A program made the translations under genes and the position numbers. DNA of 64,000 nucleotides from DASYTH01 sp035762905 (GTDB lineage Bacteria; Actinomycetota; Actinomycetes; Mycobacteriales; Pseudonocardiaceae): positions 1-64,000 of the forward strand of contig NZ_DASUCC010000111.1 in the NCBI RefSeq assembly GCF_035762905.1, given 5' to 3'. Positions 16,279 through 23,316 of this stretch are shown here, one piece after another (the stretch's first letter is position 1; the number at the start of each line of letters is the position of its first letter). The notes below the pieces were generated by a model, which was not told where the DNA came from, made no database searches, and was given only the letters and a program-made list of their open reading frames with translations.

Positions 16279-16572
16279 ATGAGCAGCGACCTCACCCCCG
16301 ACGTGAGTGCCCTGGCGATCAACGTCACGATTCCGGAGGCCCTTCGCTGGACGGACATCCGGCGCGGTGAGGAGTTTCTGCTGACCACCCTCAACGTCCG
16401 GCTTCTCCCGGACGGGCATCTCGCGGCGAAGGCCTACGGCCGGCCGACCGGCGGTGGGCGGGGCGCCTACGTCTCGTTCCGCGTCCCCGACAAGCCCGAA
16501 CTGACCAACCTCGTCGCCGAAGCCGCCAATCGGGCCGGGGAGCTGTGGGGCGCTCACCGGGGACTCGGCTGA
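16279..16572 (+). CDS. Small conserved-looking hypothetical protein (97 aa)
   Basis: A 97-residue soluble protein starting MSSDLTPDVSALAINVTIPE. It has a pattern of beta strands (EEFLLTTLNVRLLPDGHLAAKAYGRP, GAYVSFRVP) and a C-terminal helix. No signal peptide, membrane segment or catalytic motif. Codon usage and third-position GC match the neighbours, which supports a real gene. Function not recognised. It converges with the ATP-grasp gene. Confidence 0.6.
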   Translation: MSSDLTPDVSALAINVTIPEALRWTDIRRGEEFLLTTLNVRLLPDGHLAAKAYGRPTGGGRGAYVSFRVPDKPELTNLVAEAANRAGELWGAHRGLG

Positions 16573-16650
16573 AATCGTCGTGTTCGGCGCCCGTGCGGCG
16601 GAGTCGGGATCGGGCCCGGTGGTGCCGACGGGAACACGATCCCACCGGGA

Positions 16651-17514
16651 TCACCCGTCGAATCCGGTGTGCAGCATGGCGATGAACGTGTCCGGTGCGA
16701 TCGTGCCCGGGCGGTCGCTGACCTGCCCGTCGCCCAGTTCGACAAGCCGCCACACCCCGTCCGCGCTCAGTACGACATCCGCGGTGACGAAAGGCAGGCC
16801 CAGCCCGCCGATCAACGGGCCGATCGCATCGAGGTTCGGCTCGGCGACCGGCATGTCCTGCGGAGTGTCGGGGTGTGGACCCACCAGGCGGCAGACCCCG
16901 TCAACCCACCAGGTCCGCACCTCGGCCGAGACGAACCGCTCGAACCGGCGCAGCACGAAGCCACCGACCATGTCCTCGTCGCGCAGCAGACGGAAACGAG
17001 ATGCCACGGCCCATGCGGCATCCGGGTCGCCGAGATCGGGAATGAACGCCGCCTCTGCCCAGTAGTGCTTCATCGACTTGACATGGTCGCGCAGCACGGC
17101 CGGGCCCGAACCCAACTGCCGGCAGGCCCGCTCGAACGCGTCCCGACCGGCACCCACCGTCCACACCGACCGGGGCGTCACCGCCGACAGGGCCGGATAC
17201 CACCCCGGCAGCTCATGGGCCCGCGCATACTGCTCCGCGCTGGTCCGCAACGTGACATCCCGTTCGCGCAACGCCTCGGCGAACGCCGCGTACTGCTCGC
17301 TGCGCAACATCCAGCCCCGGTACATCGCCGGACCGCCGCCCGTAACCCGCTCGACCCCGCGCCCAGCACCACCGGGCCGACCCAACGCATCGTGGTCGAC
17401 CACCGTCACCCGCAGCCCCGCCGCGCGAGCCGCCTCGGCCTCCGCCGCGAAGTGTCCATCCACGCGGCGAGGGTTGAGCACGTCGGCCGGAACGAGCAAC
17501 ATCATGCGGCGCAT
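16651..17514 (-). CDS. ATP-grasp domain protein
   Basis: A 287-residue protein beginning MRRMMLLVPADVLNPRRVD, followed by an N-terminal Rossmann-like part and a C-terminal ATP-grasp fold. The ATP-binding segments seen are VLRDHVKSMKHYW, MVGGFVLRRFERF and, near the end, FVTADVVLSADGVWRLVELGDGQVSDRPG, where Asp, Glu and Asp/Asn-type residues coordinate magnesium. It resembles the DUF4343/ATP-grasp proteins of actinobacteria, which ligate a carboxylate to an amine or thiol. The substrates are unknown, and no biosynthetic neighbours give a clue. Confidence 0.75.
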   Translation of the reverse strand: MRRMMLLVPADVLNPRRVDGHFAAEAEAARAAGLRVTVVDHDALGRPGGAGRGVERVTGGGPAMYRGWMLRSEQYAAFAEALRERDVTLRTSAEQYARAHELPGWYPALSAVTPRSVWTVGAGRDAFERACRQLGSGPAVLRDHVKSMKHYWAEAAFIPDLGDPDAAWAVASRFRLLRDEDMVGGFVLRRFERFVSAEVRTWWVDGVCRLVGPHPDTPQDMPVAEPNLDAIGPLIGGLGLPFVTADVVLSADGVWRLVELGDGQVSDRPGTIAPDTFIAMLHTGFDG

Positions 17515-17576
17515 CGTGCCGAACCACGCCGCTCATCTCCACGGATTTGTGGCTCGACGTCGCGGACGACGAGATG

Positions 17577-18059
17577 TCAGGCCCTGGCGAGTTGGGTCAG
17601 GGCCGGGCCGCTGACGCGCATCACGGTCCACTCGTCCATGGGGACCGCGCCGAGGGACTTGTAGAACCCGATGGCCGGTTCGTTCCAGTTGAGGACCCAC
17701 CATTGCAGGCGGGTGTAGCCGTTGCGCACGCATTCCTCGGCCAGGGCAGCGAGGAGGGCCTTGCCGAGGCCGGTGCCGCGGGCGCTGGGGCGGACGAAGA
17801 GGTCTTCGAGGTACACGCCGTGTACGCCGTCCCAAGTGGAGAAGTTCTTGAACCAGAGGGCGCAGCCGACCACGTCCCCGTCCAGCTCGGCGACGTGGGC
17901 GAACAGCGCGGGTGACTCGGCGAACAGCGCCCGGTGTAGCTGCTCGGCCGTGAGGTGGCACTCGTCGGGGGCGCGCTCGTACTCGGCCAACTCGTAGACG
18001 AGCTGCACCATGGCATTCACGTCGGACTCCGTGGCCCGCCGGATGCGCTGGTCAGGCAC
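17577..18059 (-). CDS. GNAT-family N-acetyltransferase (diamine acetyltransferase-like)
   Basis: A 160-residue acetyltransferase. Motif A reads LEDLFVRPSARGTGLGKALLAALAEEC, containing the R/Q-x2-G-x-G/A acetyl-CoA loop (RGTGLG), and the C-terminal part WWVLNWNEPAIGFYKSLGA is typical of spermidine/diamine acetyltransferases. The start is GTG 18059 because GAGGGGAG lies 5 bases upstream; an ATG 33 bases earlier is in frame. The acceptor is not determined. It reads in the same direction as the phosphatase gene, 43 bp downstream of it. Confidence 0.85.
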   Translation of the reverse strand: MPDQRIRRATESDVNAMVQLVYELAEYERAPDECHLTAEQLHRALFAESPALFAHVAELDGDVVGCALWFKNFSTWDGVHGVYLEDLFVRPSARGTGLGKALLAALAEECVRNGYTRLQWWVLNWNEPAIGFYKSLGAVPMDEWTVMRVSGPALTQLARA

Positions 18060-18102
18060 TGAACTCTCCCCTCGGAGTTGGACGGGGACCATCTCGGCTC
18101 CG

Positions 18103-18702
18103 CTAGGGGTCGATGGGCGGGAGGTTGAGCCGGACCACCTGGGGGGCGCCGCGTTCCTCGCCGAGGACGGTGACGGCGCCGGGCTCGAGTCCGAAGTGGA
18201 CGCCGAAGGAGGGGGGTTGGGCGATCCAGGTGGCTATGAGGACGCGGCTGAAGTGGCCGTGGCCAACGATGATCGCGTCGCCGGCGGGGAGGGCGGCGCG
18301 GACGCGGTGGACGACTCGGGTCGCTCGGGTGCCGACCGCTTCGGCGGTTTCGCCGCCGGGGGTCGGGTGGGTCCAGACGCGCCAGCCGGGGACGTGCTCG
18401 CGGATCTCGGGGGTGGTCAGGCCTTCGTAGTCGCCGTAGTCCCACTCGGCGACTTCTTCGGTGATGTCGGTGACGGTCAGGCCGGCGAGCTCGGCGCTGC
18501 GCAGGGCGCGCCGGCGGGGGCTGGACAGGACCAGGGCCGGTGGAGTGTCGCCGCGGAGTTCGCGGAGCAGGCGGCCGGCGGCCCGGGCGCGGCGCTCGCC
18601 TTCGGGGGTGAGCGGGACGTCGGTGCGGCCGGTGTGCCGGCCGGACACGGTCCATTCGGTCTGACCGTGCCGGAGCAGGTAGAGCGCCGCCACGACGAAC
18701 AC
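18103..18702 (-). CDS. Histidine phosphatase (phosphoglycerate-mutase-like) family protein
   Basis: A 199-residue enzyme with the catalytic LYLLRHGQTEW near residue 10 (the phospho-His) and the partner His in AIIVGHGHFSRVLIATWI. The insert DVPLTPEGERRARAAG binds substrate. The family hydrolyses a variety of small phosphates, so the substrate cannot be told from sequence. It is divergent from the DUF4442 gene, with a dyad in the 43-bp gap. Confidence 0.85.
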   Translation of the reverse strand: MFVVAALYLLRHGQTEWTVSGRHTGRTDVPLTPEGERRARAAGRLLRELRGDTPPALVLSSPRRRALRSAELAGLTVTDITEEVAEWDYGDYEGLTTPEIREHVPGWRVWTHPTPGGETAEAVGTRATRVVHRVRAALPAGDAIIVGHGHFSRVLIATWIAQPPSFGVHFGLEPGAVTVLGEERGAPQVVRLNLPPIDP

Positions 18703-18716
18703 TTCCCTTCTGGCTA

Positions 18717-18734
18717 AGCTACCGCTCAGTAGCT
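18717..18734. promoter_or_regulatory. Operator candidate, inverted repeat AGCTAC-N6-GTAGCT
   Basis: Perfect 6-bp arms at 18717-18722 and 18729-18734 lie between two divergent starts (18702 and 18746). The 44-bp gap leaves room for little else. The binding protein is unknown; a dimeric TetR-type regulator of lipid genes would fit. Confidence 0.5.
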
Positions 18735-18745
18735 AAACTGGGCCG

Positions 18746-19234
18746 GTGCACACCATCGAACGGTCCGCACCGTCGACGACCTTCGCGCTGTGGCAGAGGC
18801 TAGCCGCCCGGCCGTTGGGCAAGCTGCTGTTCTCCGTCGCGTCGTGGGTTCGGGTCCCCTACTTCGGCACGATCCTGCCCACCGTGGTGCGGATGCGCCC
18901 GGGTGAGGCCGAGGTGCGGGCGCCGAAGTGGTGGGGCGTGCACAACCATCTCGGCACGTTCCACGCCATCGCCATGTGCAACCTCGCCGAGTACGCCATG
19001 GGCATGCTCGCCGAGGCCACCGTGCCGGCCACGCACCGCTGGATCCCCCGGCACATGAACGTGGACTACCTGGCCAAGGCGAAGACCGGGCTGCGGGCCG
19101 TCGCAGCGGTCACCCCGCTGCCGGTGTTCGGCCCGGACGCCGTCGACCTGCCGGTGCCGGTGCTGATCTACGACAGCACCGGCCGGGTCGTCGTGCAGGC
19201 GATCATCACGATCAAGGTCTCGCCCCGGGACTAA
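18746..19234 (+). CDS. DUF4442 hotdog-fold protein (thioesterase-like)
   Basis: A 162-residue protein with the hotdog pattern: KWWGVHNHLGTFHAIAMCNLAEYAMGML resembles the long helix and HNH-G-T segment of acyl-CoA thioesterases. HMNVDYLAKAKTGLRAVAAV and IYDSTGRVVVQAIITIKV follow as the core strands. The family is annotated DUF4442 and is thought to bind acyl-CoA or acyl-ACP. It starts at GTG 18746. It converges with the DUF1772 gene with a 4-bp overlap of the stops. Confidence 0.8.
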   Translation: MHTIERSAPSTTFALWQRLAARPLGKLLFSVASWVRVPYFGTILPTVVRMRPGEAEVRAPKWWGVHNHLGTFHAIAMCNLAEYAMGMLAEATVPATHRWIPRHMNVDYLAKAKTGLRAVAAVTPLPVFGPDAVDLPVPVLIYDSTGRVVVQAIITIKVSPRD

Positions 19235-19713
19235 CCGATCCGCAGCGCGGCCGCGAGCAGCCCGCACGCCGCGGTGGACGCCAGCGCCCGCACGTGGTTG
19301 CCGCGGGTCCACTCGCGCAGGTGGCGGGCCCAGTACTCGGCCGCCTCGGGCGTGCCCGGGTCGAGCGCGTTCAGCGCGTTGTTGCGCGGCACGTGGTACC
19401 CGGCGGTCAGCACGATCGCGCCGAGCAGGTAGGCCAGGCCGCCAAGGACCAGCAGGACCGAGCCGGGCTGCGCCCAACGCAGTGCGCCGAGCACGACCAG
19501 CACCGCGCACAGCACCGCCGTGCCGAACAGCTGGATCATGAACACCGGTGTCACCGCGGTGACGTTGATCGACTGCATGGCGGCGATGCCCTGCGGCGCG
19601 GGCAGCCGGCGCAGTCCGGGCATGACGAACGAGGAGAAGGCGAAGAACACGCCGGCTCCGAGGCCGCAGCCCAATGTCGCCGCGAAGGTCAGCACCAGCA
19701 CGAAATCGGTCAT
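19231..19713 (-). CDS. DUF1772 (anthrone oxygenase-like) membrane protein
   Basis: A 160-residue membrane protein with four predicted helices: FVLVLTFAATLGCGLGAGVFFAF, FMIQLFGTAVLCAVLVVLGAL, LLVLGGLAYLLGAIVLTAG, and a short C-terminal one after the conserved VPRNNALNALDPGTPEA loop. The NNALN motif and topology are those of DUF1772. The N-terminal segment also carries a lone conserved Phe-Phe-Ala-Phe cluster. The start is ATG 19713; the frame is open upstream but lacks similarity. Biochemical role unknown. It is divergent from the AraC gene. Confidence 0.8.
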   Translation of the reverse strand: MTDFVLVLTFAATLGCGLGAGVFFAFSSFVMPGLRRLPAPQGIAAMQSINVTAVTPVFMIQLFGTAVLCAVLVVLGALRWAQPGSVLLVLGGLAYLLGAIVLTAGYHVPRNNALNALDPGTPEAAEYWARHLREWTRGNHVRALASTAACGLLAAALRIG

Positions 19714-19794
19714 GCCCCCATTCAAGGGCCCGACGCCGAGACCTTCCATCGTTGTGCGGCTCGAATTCATACGTGAGCGTCTACGTTGGGCGTC

Positions 19795-20727
19795 ATGGAC
19801 GCACTGGCCGGTCTGCTCGACGGTCCGCGGGCGCGCGACGCGTTCCTGCTCCGGGCCATCCTCGCCCCGCCGTGGTCGCTGCGGATCCAGGACCAGGCTC
19901 CGCTCACCGTGATCGCGCAGGTGCACGGAAGCGCCTGGGTGCTGCCCGACGACGGCCGGCGGGTGCCGCTGGCGCCGGGCGAGGTGGCGGTGGTGTGCGG
20001 GCCGGCGCCGTACAGCGTCGCCGACGACCCGGGCACGGCGCCCCAGGTGATCATCCACCCCGGGCAGCGATGTGAGACCCCGGACGGGCAACCGGCCTAC
20101 CGGGAGCTCGACCTCGGCGTGCGCACCTGGGGCAACTCGGCGGCCGGCGACACCGTGATGCTGGTCGGCTCGTATCACCTCGATGGCGAGGTCAGCCTCC
20201 GCCTGTTGCGTGCCCTGCCCAAGGTGCTCGTGCTGCCCGCGCCGGACGGATCGCTGATCTCGTTGCTGTCCAAGGAGATCGTGCGCGACGAGCCGGGCCA
20301 GGAGGTGGTGCTCGACCGGTTGCTGGACCTGCTGCTGATCACCACGCTGCGCACCTGGTTCGCTCGTCCGGAGGCCGGCGCCCCGGGCTGGTACCGCGCC
20401 CAGGGCGACCCGGTGATCGGTCGGGCGCTGCGCATGCTGCACAACAATCCCGCCCATCCGTGGACCGTGGCCGCGCTCGCGTCGGCGACCGGCGTCTCCC
20501 GGGCCACGCTCGCCCGCCGGTTCACCGAGTTGGTCGGCGAGCCGCCGATGAGCTTCCTGGCCGGGTGGCGCCTTGCCCTTGCCGCCGATCTGCTGCGCGC
20601 CACCGACGCCACGGTCTCCTCGGTGGCGGCGTCGGTCGGGTACGGCAGCCCGTTCGCGCTCAGCGCGGCGTTCAAGCGGGCGCACGGTCGGAGCCCGCAA
20701 CAGTACCGGACCCGAGTCTTAAACTAG
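19795..20727 (+). CDS. AraC-family transcriptional regulator with cupin_6 sensor domain
   Basis: A 310-residue regulator. Residues 1-170 form a cupin_6-type ligand-binding domain (LTVIAQVHGSAWVLPDDG, APGEVAVVCGPAPYSV). Residues 200-310 hold two helix-turn-helix motifs: WTVAALASATGVSRATLARRF, then ATVSSVAASVGYGSPFALSAAFKR with the SPQQYR end signature. The start is ATG 19795; a TTG 9 bases earlier is possible. It is divergent from the DUF1772 gene, which is the likeliest target. Its stop codon overlaps an operator for the next gene. Confidence 0.87.
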   Translation: MDALAGLLDGPRARDAFLLRAILAPPWSLRIQDQAPLTVIAQVHGSAWVLPDDGRRVPLAPGEVAVVCGPAPYSVADDPGTAPQVIIHPGQRCETPDGQPAYRELDLGVRTWGNSAAGDTVMLVGSYHLDGEVSLRLLRALPKVLVLPAPDGSLISLLSKEIVRDEPGQEVVLDRLLDLLLITTLRTWFARPEAGAPGWYRAQGDPVIGRALRMLHNNPAHPWTVAALASATGVSRATLARRFTELVGEPPMSFLAGWRLALAADLLRATDATVSSVAASVGYGSPFALSAAFKRAHGRSPQQYRTRVLN

Positions 20728-20788
20728 ACGGTTGACAACGCAGGTGAGCGGGGTCTACCGTGGTCTTATTCAACCAATCGGTTTAAGA
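20717..20788 (+). promoter_or_regulatory. Twin operators and promoter of the arsR-SRPBCC operon
   Basis: Two 19-bp near-identical sites face each other: TCTTAAACTAGACGGTTGA at 20717-20735 and, on the opposite strand, TCTTAAACCGATTGGTTGA at 20770-20788. TTGACA at 20732-20737 overlaps the first site, and a TACCGT -10 candidate lies 18 bp downstream at 20756-20761. A repressor bound to both would enclose the promoter, so the ArsR protein probably represses its own operon. Confidence 0.65.
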
Positions 20789-20807
20789 CGGATGGGAGGT
20801 GGTGACG

Positions 20808-21152
20808 GTGACCGAGGACCGGCTCTCCCGGGTGTTCGCCGCCCTCGCCGACCCCACCCGTCGGGACATCGTGGCCCGGCTGTCCGTGGGTGACGCCACG
20901 CTCAGCCAACTCGCCACGCACTACGACATGTCGATCCAGGCGATCTCCAAGCACCTCAAGGTGCTGGGGGACGCCGGACTGGTCAGCCGGGGCCGGGACG
21001 CCCAGCGGCGCCCGTGCCACCTCGAGGCCGACGTGCTCGACCTGATGACCGCGTGGATCGACCGCTACCGCCGCGCCGCCGAGGAGCGCTTCCAGCGCCT
21101 CGACACCCTCCTGGCCGACCTGGCCGACGACGAAGAAGGAGCAGCATCATGA
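20808..21152 (+). CDS. ArsR/SmtB-family transcriptional repressor
   Basis: A winged-helix regulator of about 114 residues. It has DPTRRDIVARLSVGDATLSQLATHYDMSIQAISKHLKVLGDAGLVSR, in which AISKHL is the recognition helix. No CxC metal-binding motif is seen, so this is the non-metal subgroup usually paired with an SRPBCC gene. GGGAGG at 20794-20799 best serves GTG 20808, although GTG codons at 20799 and 20802 are in frame. The downstream gene overlaps by 4 bp (ATGA). Confidence 0.87.
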   Translation: MTEDRLSRVFAALADPTRRDIVARLSVGDATLSQLATHYDMSIQAISKHLKVLGDAGLVSRGRDAQRRPCHLEADVLDLMTAWIDRYRRAAEERFQRLDTLLADLADDEEGAAS

Positions 21153-21634
21153 ACGCCACCACCCGCAACAAGACCACCATCGCTGCCGACCCCGACCTGC
21201 CGACCATCACCATCGTCCGCGAGTTCGACGCGCCGCCCGCCCGGGTGTTCCGCGCCTGGACCGAGCCCGAGTTGGTCGCCAAGTGGTTGGGCCCCAAGAG
21301 TGTCGGCATGCGGATCGACCATTGGGACGCCACCACCGGCGGCAGCTACCGGTACGCCGCCACCCGCGAAGACGAGGTGATCGCGACCTTCTACGGGTCG
21401 TTCCACGAGGTCCGCTCACCGTCCCGAATGGTCCAGACCTTCACCTACGAAGGCGTCCCGGACGGGGTCAGCCTTGAGACCATCACGTTCGAAGACCTCG
21501 GCAACGGCCGCACCCGGGTCACCGCCCTCTCCGTCGTGGACAACATGGAAGCCCGCGACATGGTCCTGGCCAGCGGCATGGAGACCGGTGTCATCGAGGG
21601 CTACGAAAAGCTCGACGAGCTGCTCGCCGAGTGA
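21149..21634 (+). CDS. SRPBCC (AHSA1/START-like) domain protein
   Basis: A 161-residue protein of the Aha1/START-like hydrophobic-cavity fold. ITIVREFDAPPARVFRAWTEPELVAKWLGP is the family start, and the C-terminal helix GMETGVIEGYEKLDELLAE closes the pocket. Such proteins paired with an ArsR gene probably bind a small hydrophobic ligand, but the ligand is not known. ATGA coupling to the repressor gene means one transcript and coordinated synthesis. A strong hairpin terminator follows. Confidence 0.87.
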   Translation: MNATTRNKTTIAADPDLPTITIVREFDAPPARVFRAWTEPELVAKWLGPKSVGMRIDHWDATTGGSYRYAATREDEVIATFYGSFHEVRSPSRMVQTFTYEGVPDGVSLETITFEDLGNGRTRVTALSVVDNMEARDMVLASGMETGVIEGYEKLDELLAE

Positions 21635-21638
21635 GGGC

Positions 21639-21682
21639 AAGCGAAAGGGCGGCGGCCGTTGCGGCCGCCGCCCTTGTCGCTT
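21639..21682. terminator. Bidirectional hairpin terminator
   Basis: Long GC-rich stem: GGGCGGCGGCCG (from 21647) pairs with CGGCCGCCGCCC across a 3-base TTG loop. It is extended by AAGCGA/TCGCTT on the outside. It lies between the SRPBCC gene and the converging sodN gene. Confidence 0.8.
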
Positions 21683-21694
21683 GTCCGGATCGGG

Positions 21695-22099
21695 CTACTT
21701 CTTGGTCTCCCAGAAGATCGTGTCGATCTCGGCGATCAGGTCCAGGAGCTGCTGGCCGGTGTTGGGGTTCATGGAACCCTTGGCGCCGCCGGCGCCCGCG
21801 GCCTTGGTGGCCTTGTTGAACAGCTCGTGAAGTTGGGGGTACTTCTCGAAGTGCGGGGGCTTGAAGTAGTCGGTCCACAGTACCCAGAGGTGGTGCTTGA
21901 CCAGGTCGGCGCGCTCCTCCTTGATCTGGATGGCGCGGGCGCGGAACTCGGGGTCCTCGTTGTCCTGGTACTTCTGCTGAATCGCCTTGACCGACTCGGC
22001 TTCGATGCGCGCCTGGGCCGGGTCGTACACACCGCACGGGAGGTCGCAGTGCGCGGTGGCCTCGAGGCGAGGGCCGAGAATGCGCGACAGAAGTCGCAT
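21695..22099 (-). CDS. sodN: Nickel superoxide dismutase, precursor
   Basis: Converts superoxide to peroxide and oxygen in the cytoplasm. The 134-residue precursor carries the nickel hook HCDLPCGVYD at residues 17-26 (His17, Cys18 and Cys22 in precursor numbering). The first 16 residues (MRLLSRILGPRLEATA) are the propeptide removed so that His becomes the N-terminus. The remainder is the four-helix bundle. AGGAGG lies a few bases before the ATG. The protease gene sodX is divergent, 53 bp away. In Streptomyces sodN is repressed by Nur when nickel is limiting. Confidence 0.95.
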   Translation of the reverse strand: MRLLSRILGPRLEATAHCDLPCGVYDPAQARIEAESVKAIQQKYQDNEDPEFRARAIQIKEERADLVKHHLWVLWTDYFKPPHFEKYPQLHELFNKATKAAGAGGAKGSMNPNTGQQLLDLIAEIDTIFWETKK

Positions 22100-22152
22100 C
22101 TTTCCTCCTGAACAAGGGTGCCTGATCCGTATGTTCGGACCCTACCCCCGGC

Positions 22153-22479
22153 ATGCTGGTGCGGCAGACGGAGGTGATCGTGACGCAGCGCCGGCAGGTG
22201 AAGGTGATCGGCAGCTCGATGTTGCCCACCCTGGCCGACGGCGATCTGGTGCTGGCCCGGCTCGACGCCCCGGTGCGGCCCGACGACCTGGTGCTGGTGC
22301 GCTGGTCGCGGCGGCCCGGCCAGCTCTCGGTCAAGCGCGCGGCCTGGCCGGAGGGGGACGGCTGGTTCGTGGTGGGGGACAACACGGCGGCCTCGACCGA
22401 CTCCAACCAGCTCGGCCCGGCCGAGGTGCTCGGGGTGATCCGCTGGCGGCTGTGGCCCCGCCCCCGCCGGATCCGTTAA
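22153..22479 (+). CDS. sodX: Nickel-SOD maturation protease (S26-type signal peptidase-like)
   Basis: A 108-residue S26-family peptidase without a membrane anchor. KVIGSSMLPTLADGDLVLA contains the catalytic Ser, VKRAAWPEGDGWFVVGDN contains the Lys and the domain's GDN box, and STDSNQLGPAEVLG follows. It is thought to cleave the SodN propeptide before His17, allowing nickel loading. Pairing with sodN is the standard arrangement. An alternative GTG start about 27 bases in would remove the first nine residues. It converges with rmlC, sharing 4 bp. Confidence 0.9.
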   Translation: MLVRQTEVIVTQRRQVKVIGSSMLPTLADGDLVLARLDAPVRPDDLVLVRWSRRPGQLSVKRAAWPEGDGWFVVGDNTAASTDSNQLGPAEVLGVIRWRLWPRPRRIR

Positions 22480-23084
22480 CCCAGGGTGGTCCGCAGGTGG
22501 TCGTAGTGCGCCAGGCAATCCTCGTAGCTGGGCAGCAGGCCGGCCGCCTCGGCCTGAGACAGCGTGGGGGCGGCGGCGTCCTTGTCCGACAGCACCGGCT
22601 CCAGCCCGGCCGGCCAGGGCAGCCGCAGCGCCGGGTCGAGCGGGTTGATCCCGTGCTCGCGGGCCGGGTTGTAGCCGGTCGTGCACAGGTACGACAGCAC
22701 CGTGTCGTCCTCGAGCGCCATGAACCCGTGCGCCACGCCTTCGGGCAGATAGACCGCCCGCAACGAGTCGGCGTCCAGCCGGACCGTGTCCCACCGGCCG
22801 AACGTGGGGGAGCCCACCCGGATGTCCACGACCAGGTCGAGCAGCGCGCCGGCCGGGCAGTAGACGTACTTCGCCTGCCCGGGCGGGACGTCGGCGAAGT
22901 GCAGCCCGCGCAACGTGCCGCGGCGTGAACGGCTGTGGTTGGTCTGAGCCACCCACAGCGGGTAGCCGACCGTCTTGATGAACTGATCCTCCTGGTAGGG
23001 CGCGGCGAAGACACCCCGCGGGTCCGGAAACGCCTGCGGGGTGAACTCGTAGACGTCCCGTACGGCCAACTCGCGCACCCGCAT
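22476..23084 (-). CDS. rfbC: dTDP-4-dehydrorhamnose 3,5-epimerase
   Basis: Third enzyme of dTDP-L-rhamnose synthesis. The 202-residue cupin has FPDPRGVFAAPYQEDQF, the active-site RGLHFADVPPGQAKYV (His as base), VDIRVGSPTFGRW, VPEGVAHGFMALEDDT-type YLPEGVAHGF and the Tyr-containing LSYLCTTGYNPAREHGINPLDP. In actinomycetes rhamnose links arabinogalactan to peptidoglycan or decorates natural products. No other rml genes are adjacent. The start is ATG 23084 or the ATG two codons earlier. The 230-bp gap to malic enzyme shows no feature beyond ordinary sequence. Confidence 0.9.
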   Translation of the reverse strand: MRVRELAVRDVYEFTPQAFPDPRGVFAAPYQEDQFIKTVGYPLWVAQTNHSRSRRGTLRGLHFADVPPGQAKYVYCPAGALLDLVVDIRVGSPTFGRWDTVRLDADSLRAVYLPEGVAHGFMALEDDTVLSYLCTTGYNPAREHGINPLDPALRLPWPAGLEPVLSDKDAAAPTLSQAEAAGLLPSYEDCLAHYDHLRTTLG

Positions 23085-23316
23085 GGCCACGACAGTACTG
23101 GCGGACCTGACGCAGACAATCGCCCCACGGCCTGACAGACTGTCTGTACCGCAGCGTCCGCGGCTGCCCTATTACCACTGGTGGGCGGCCCACAGCAAGG
23201 CGACGTGAGTGCGCGACGGTCTGAACCGTGACCAGCGCTCCAGCACGTCGCGAGAGTGTGTGGCTAGCGTCCGCGCAACCGACGCCAACGCCACAGCCCC
23301 CGCAGGAGGGACGCCC

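Noticed and set aside
22110..22136. GAACA-N17-TGTTC dyad between sodN and sodX as a Nur box
   Set aside because: The arms are only 5 bp and widely spaced; without a known Nur consensus match I could not support it.
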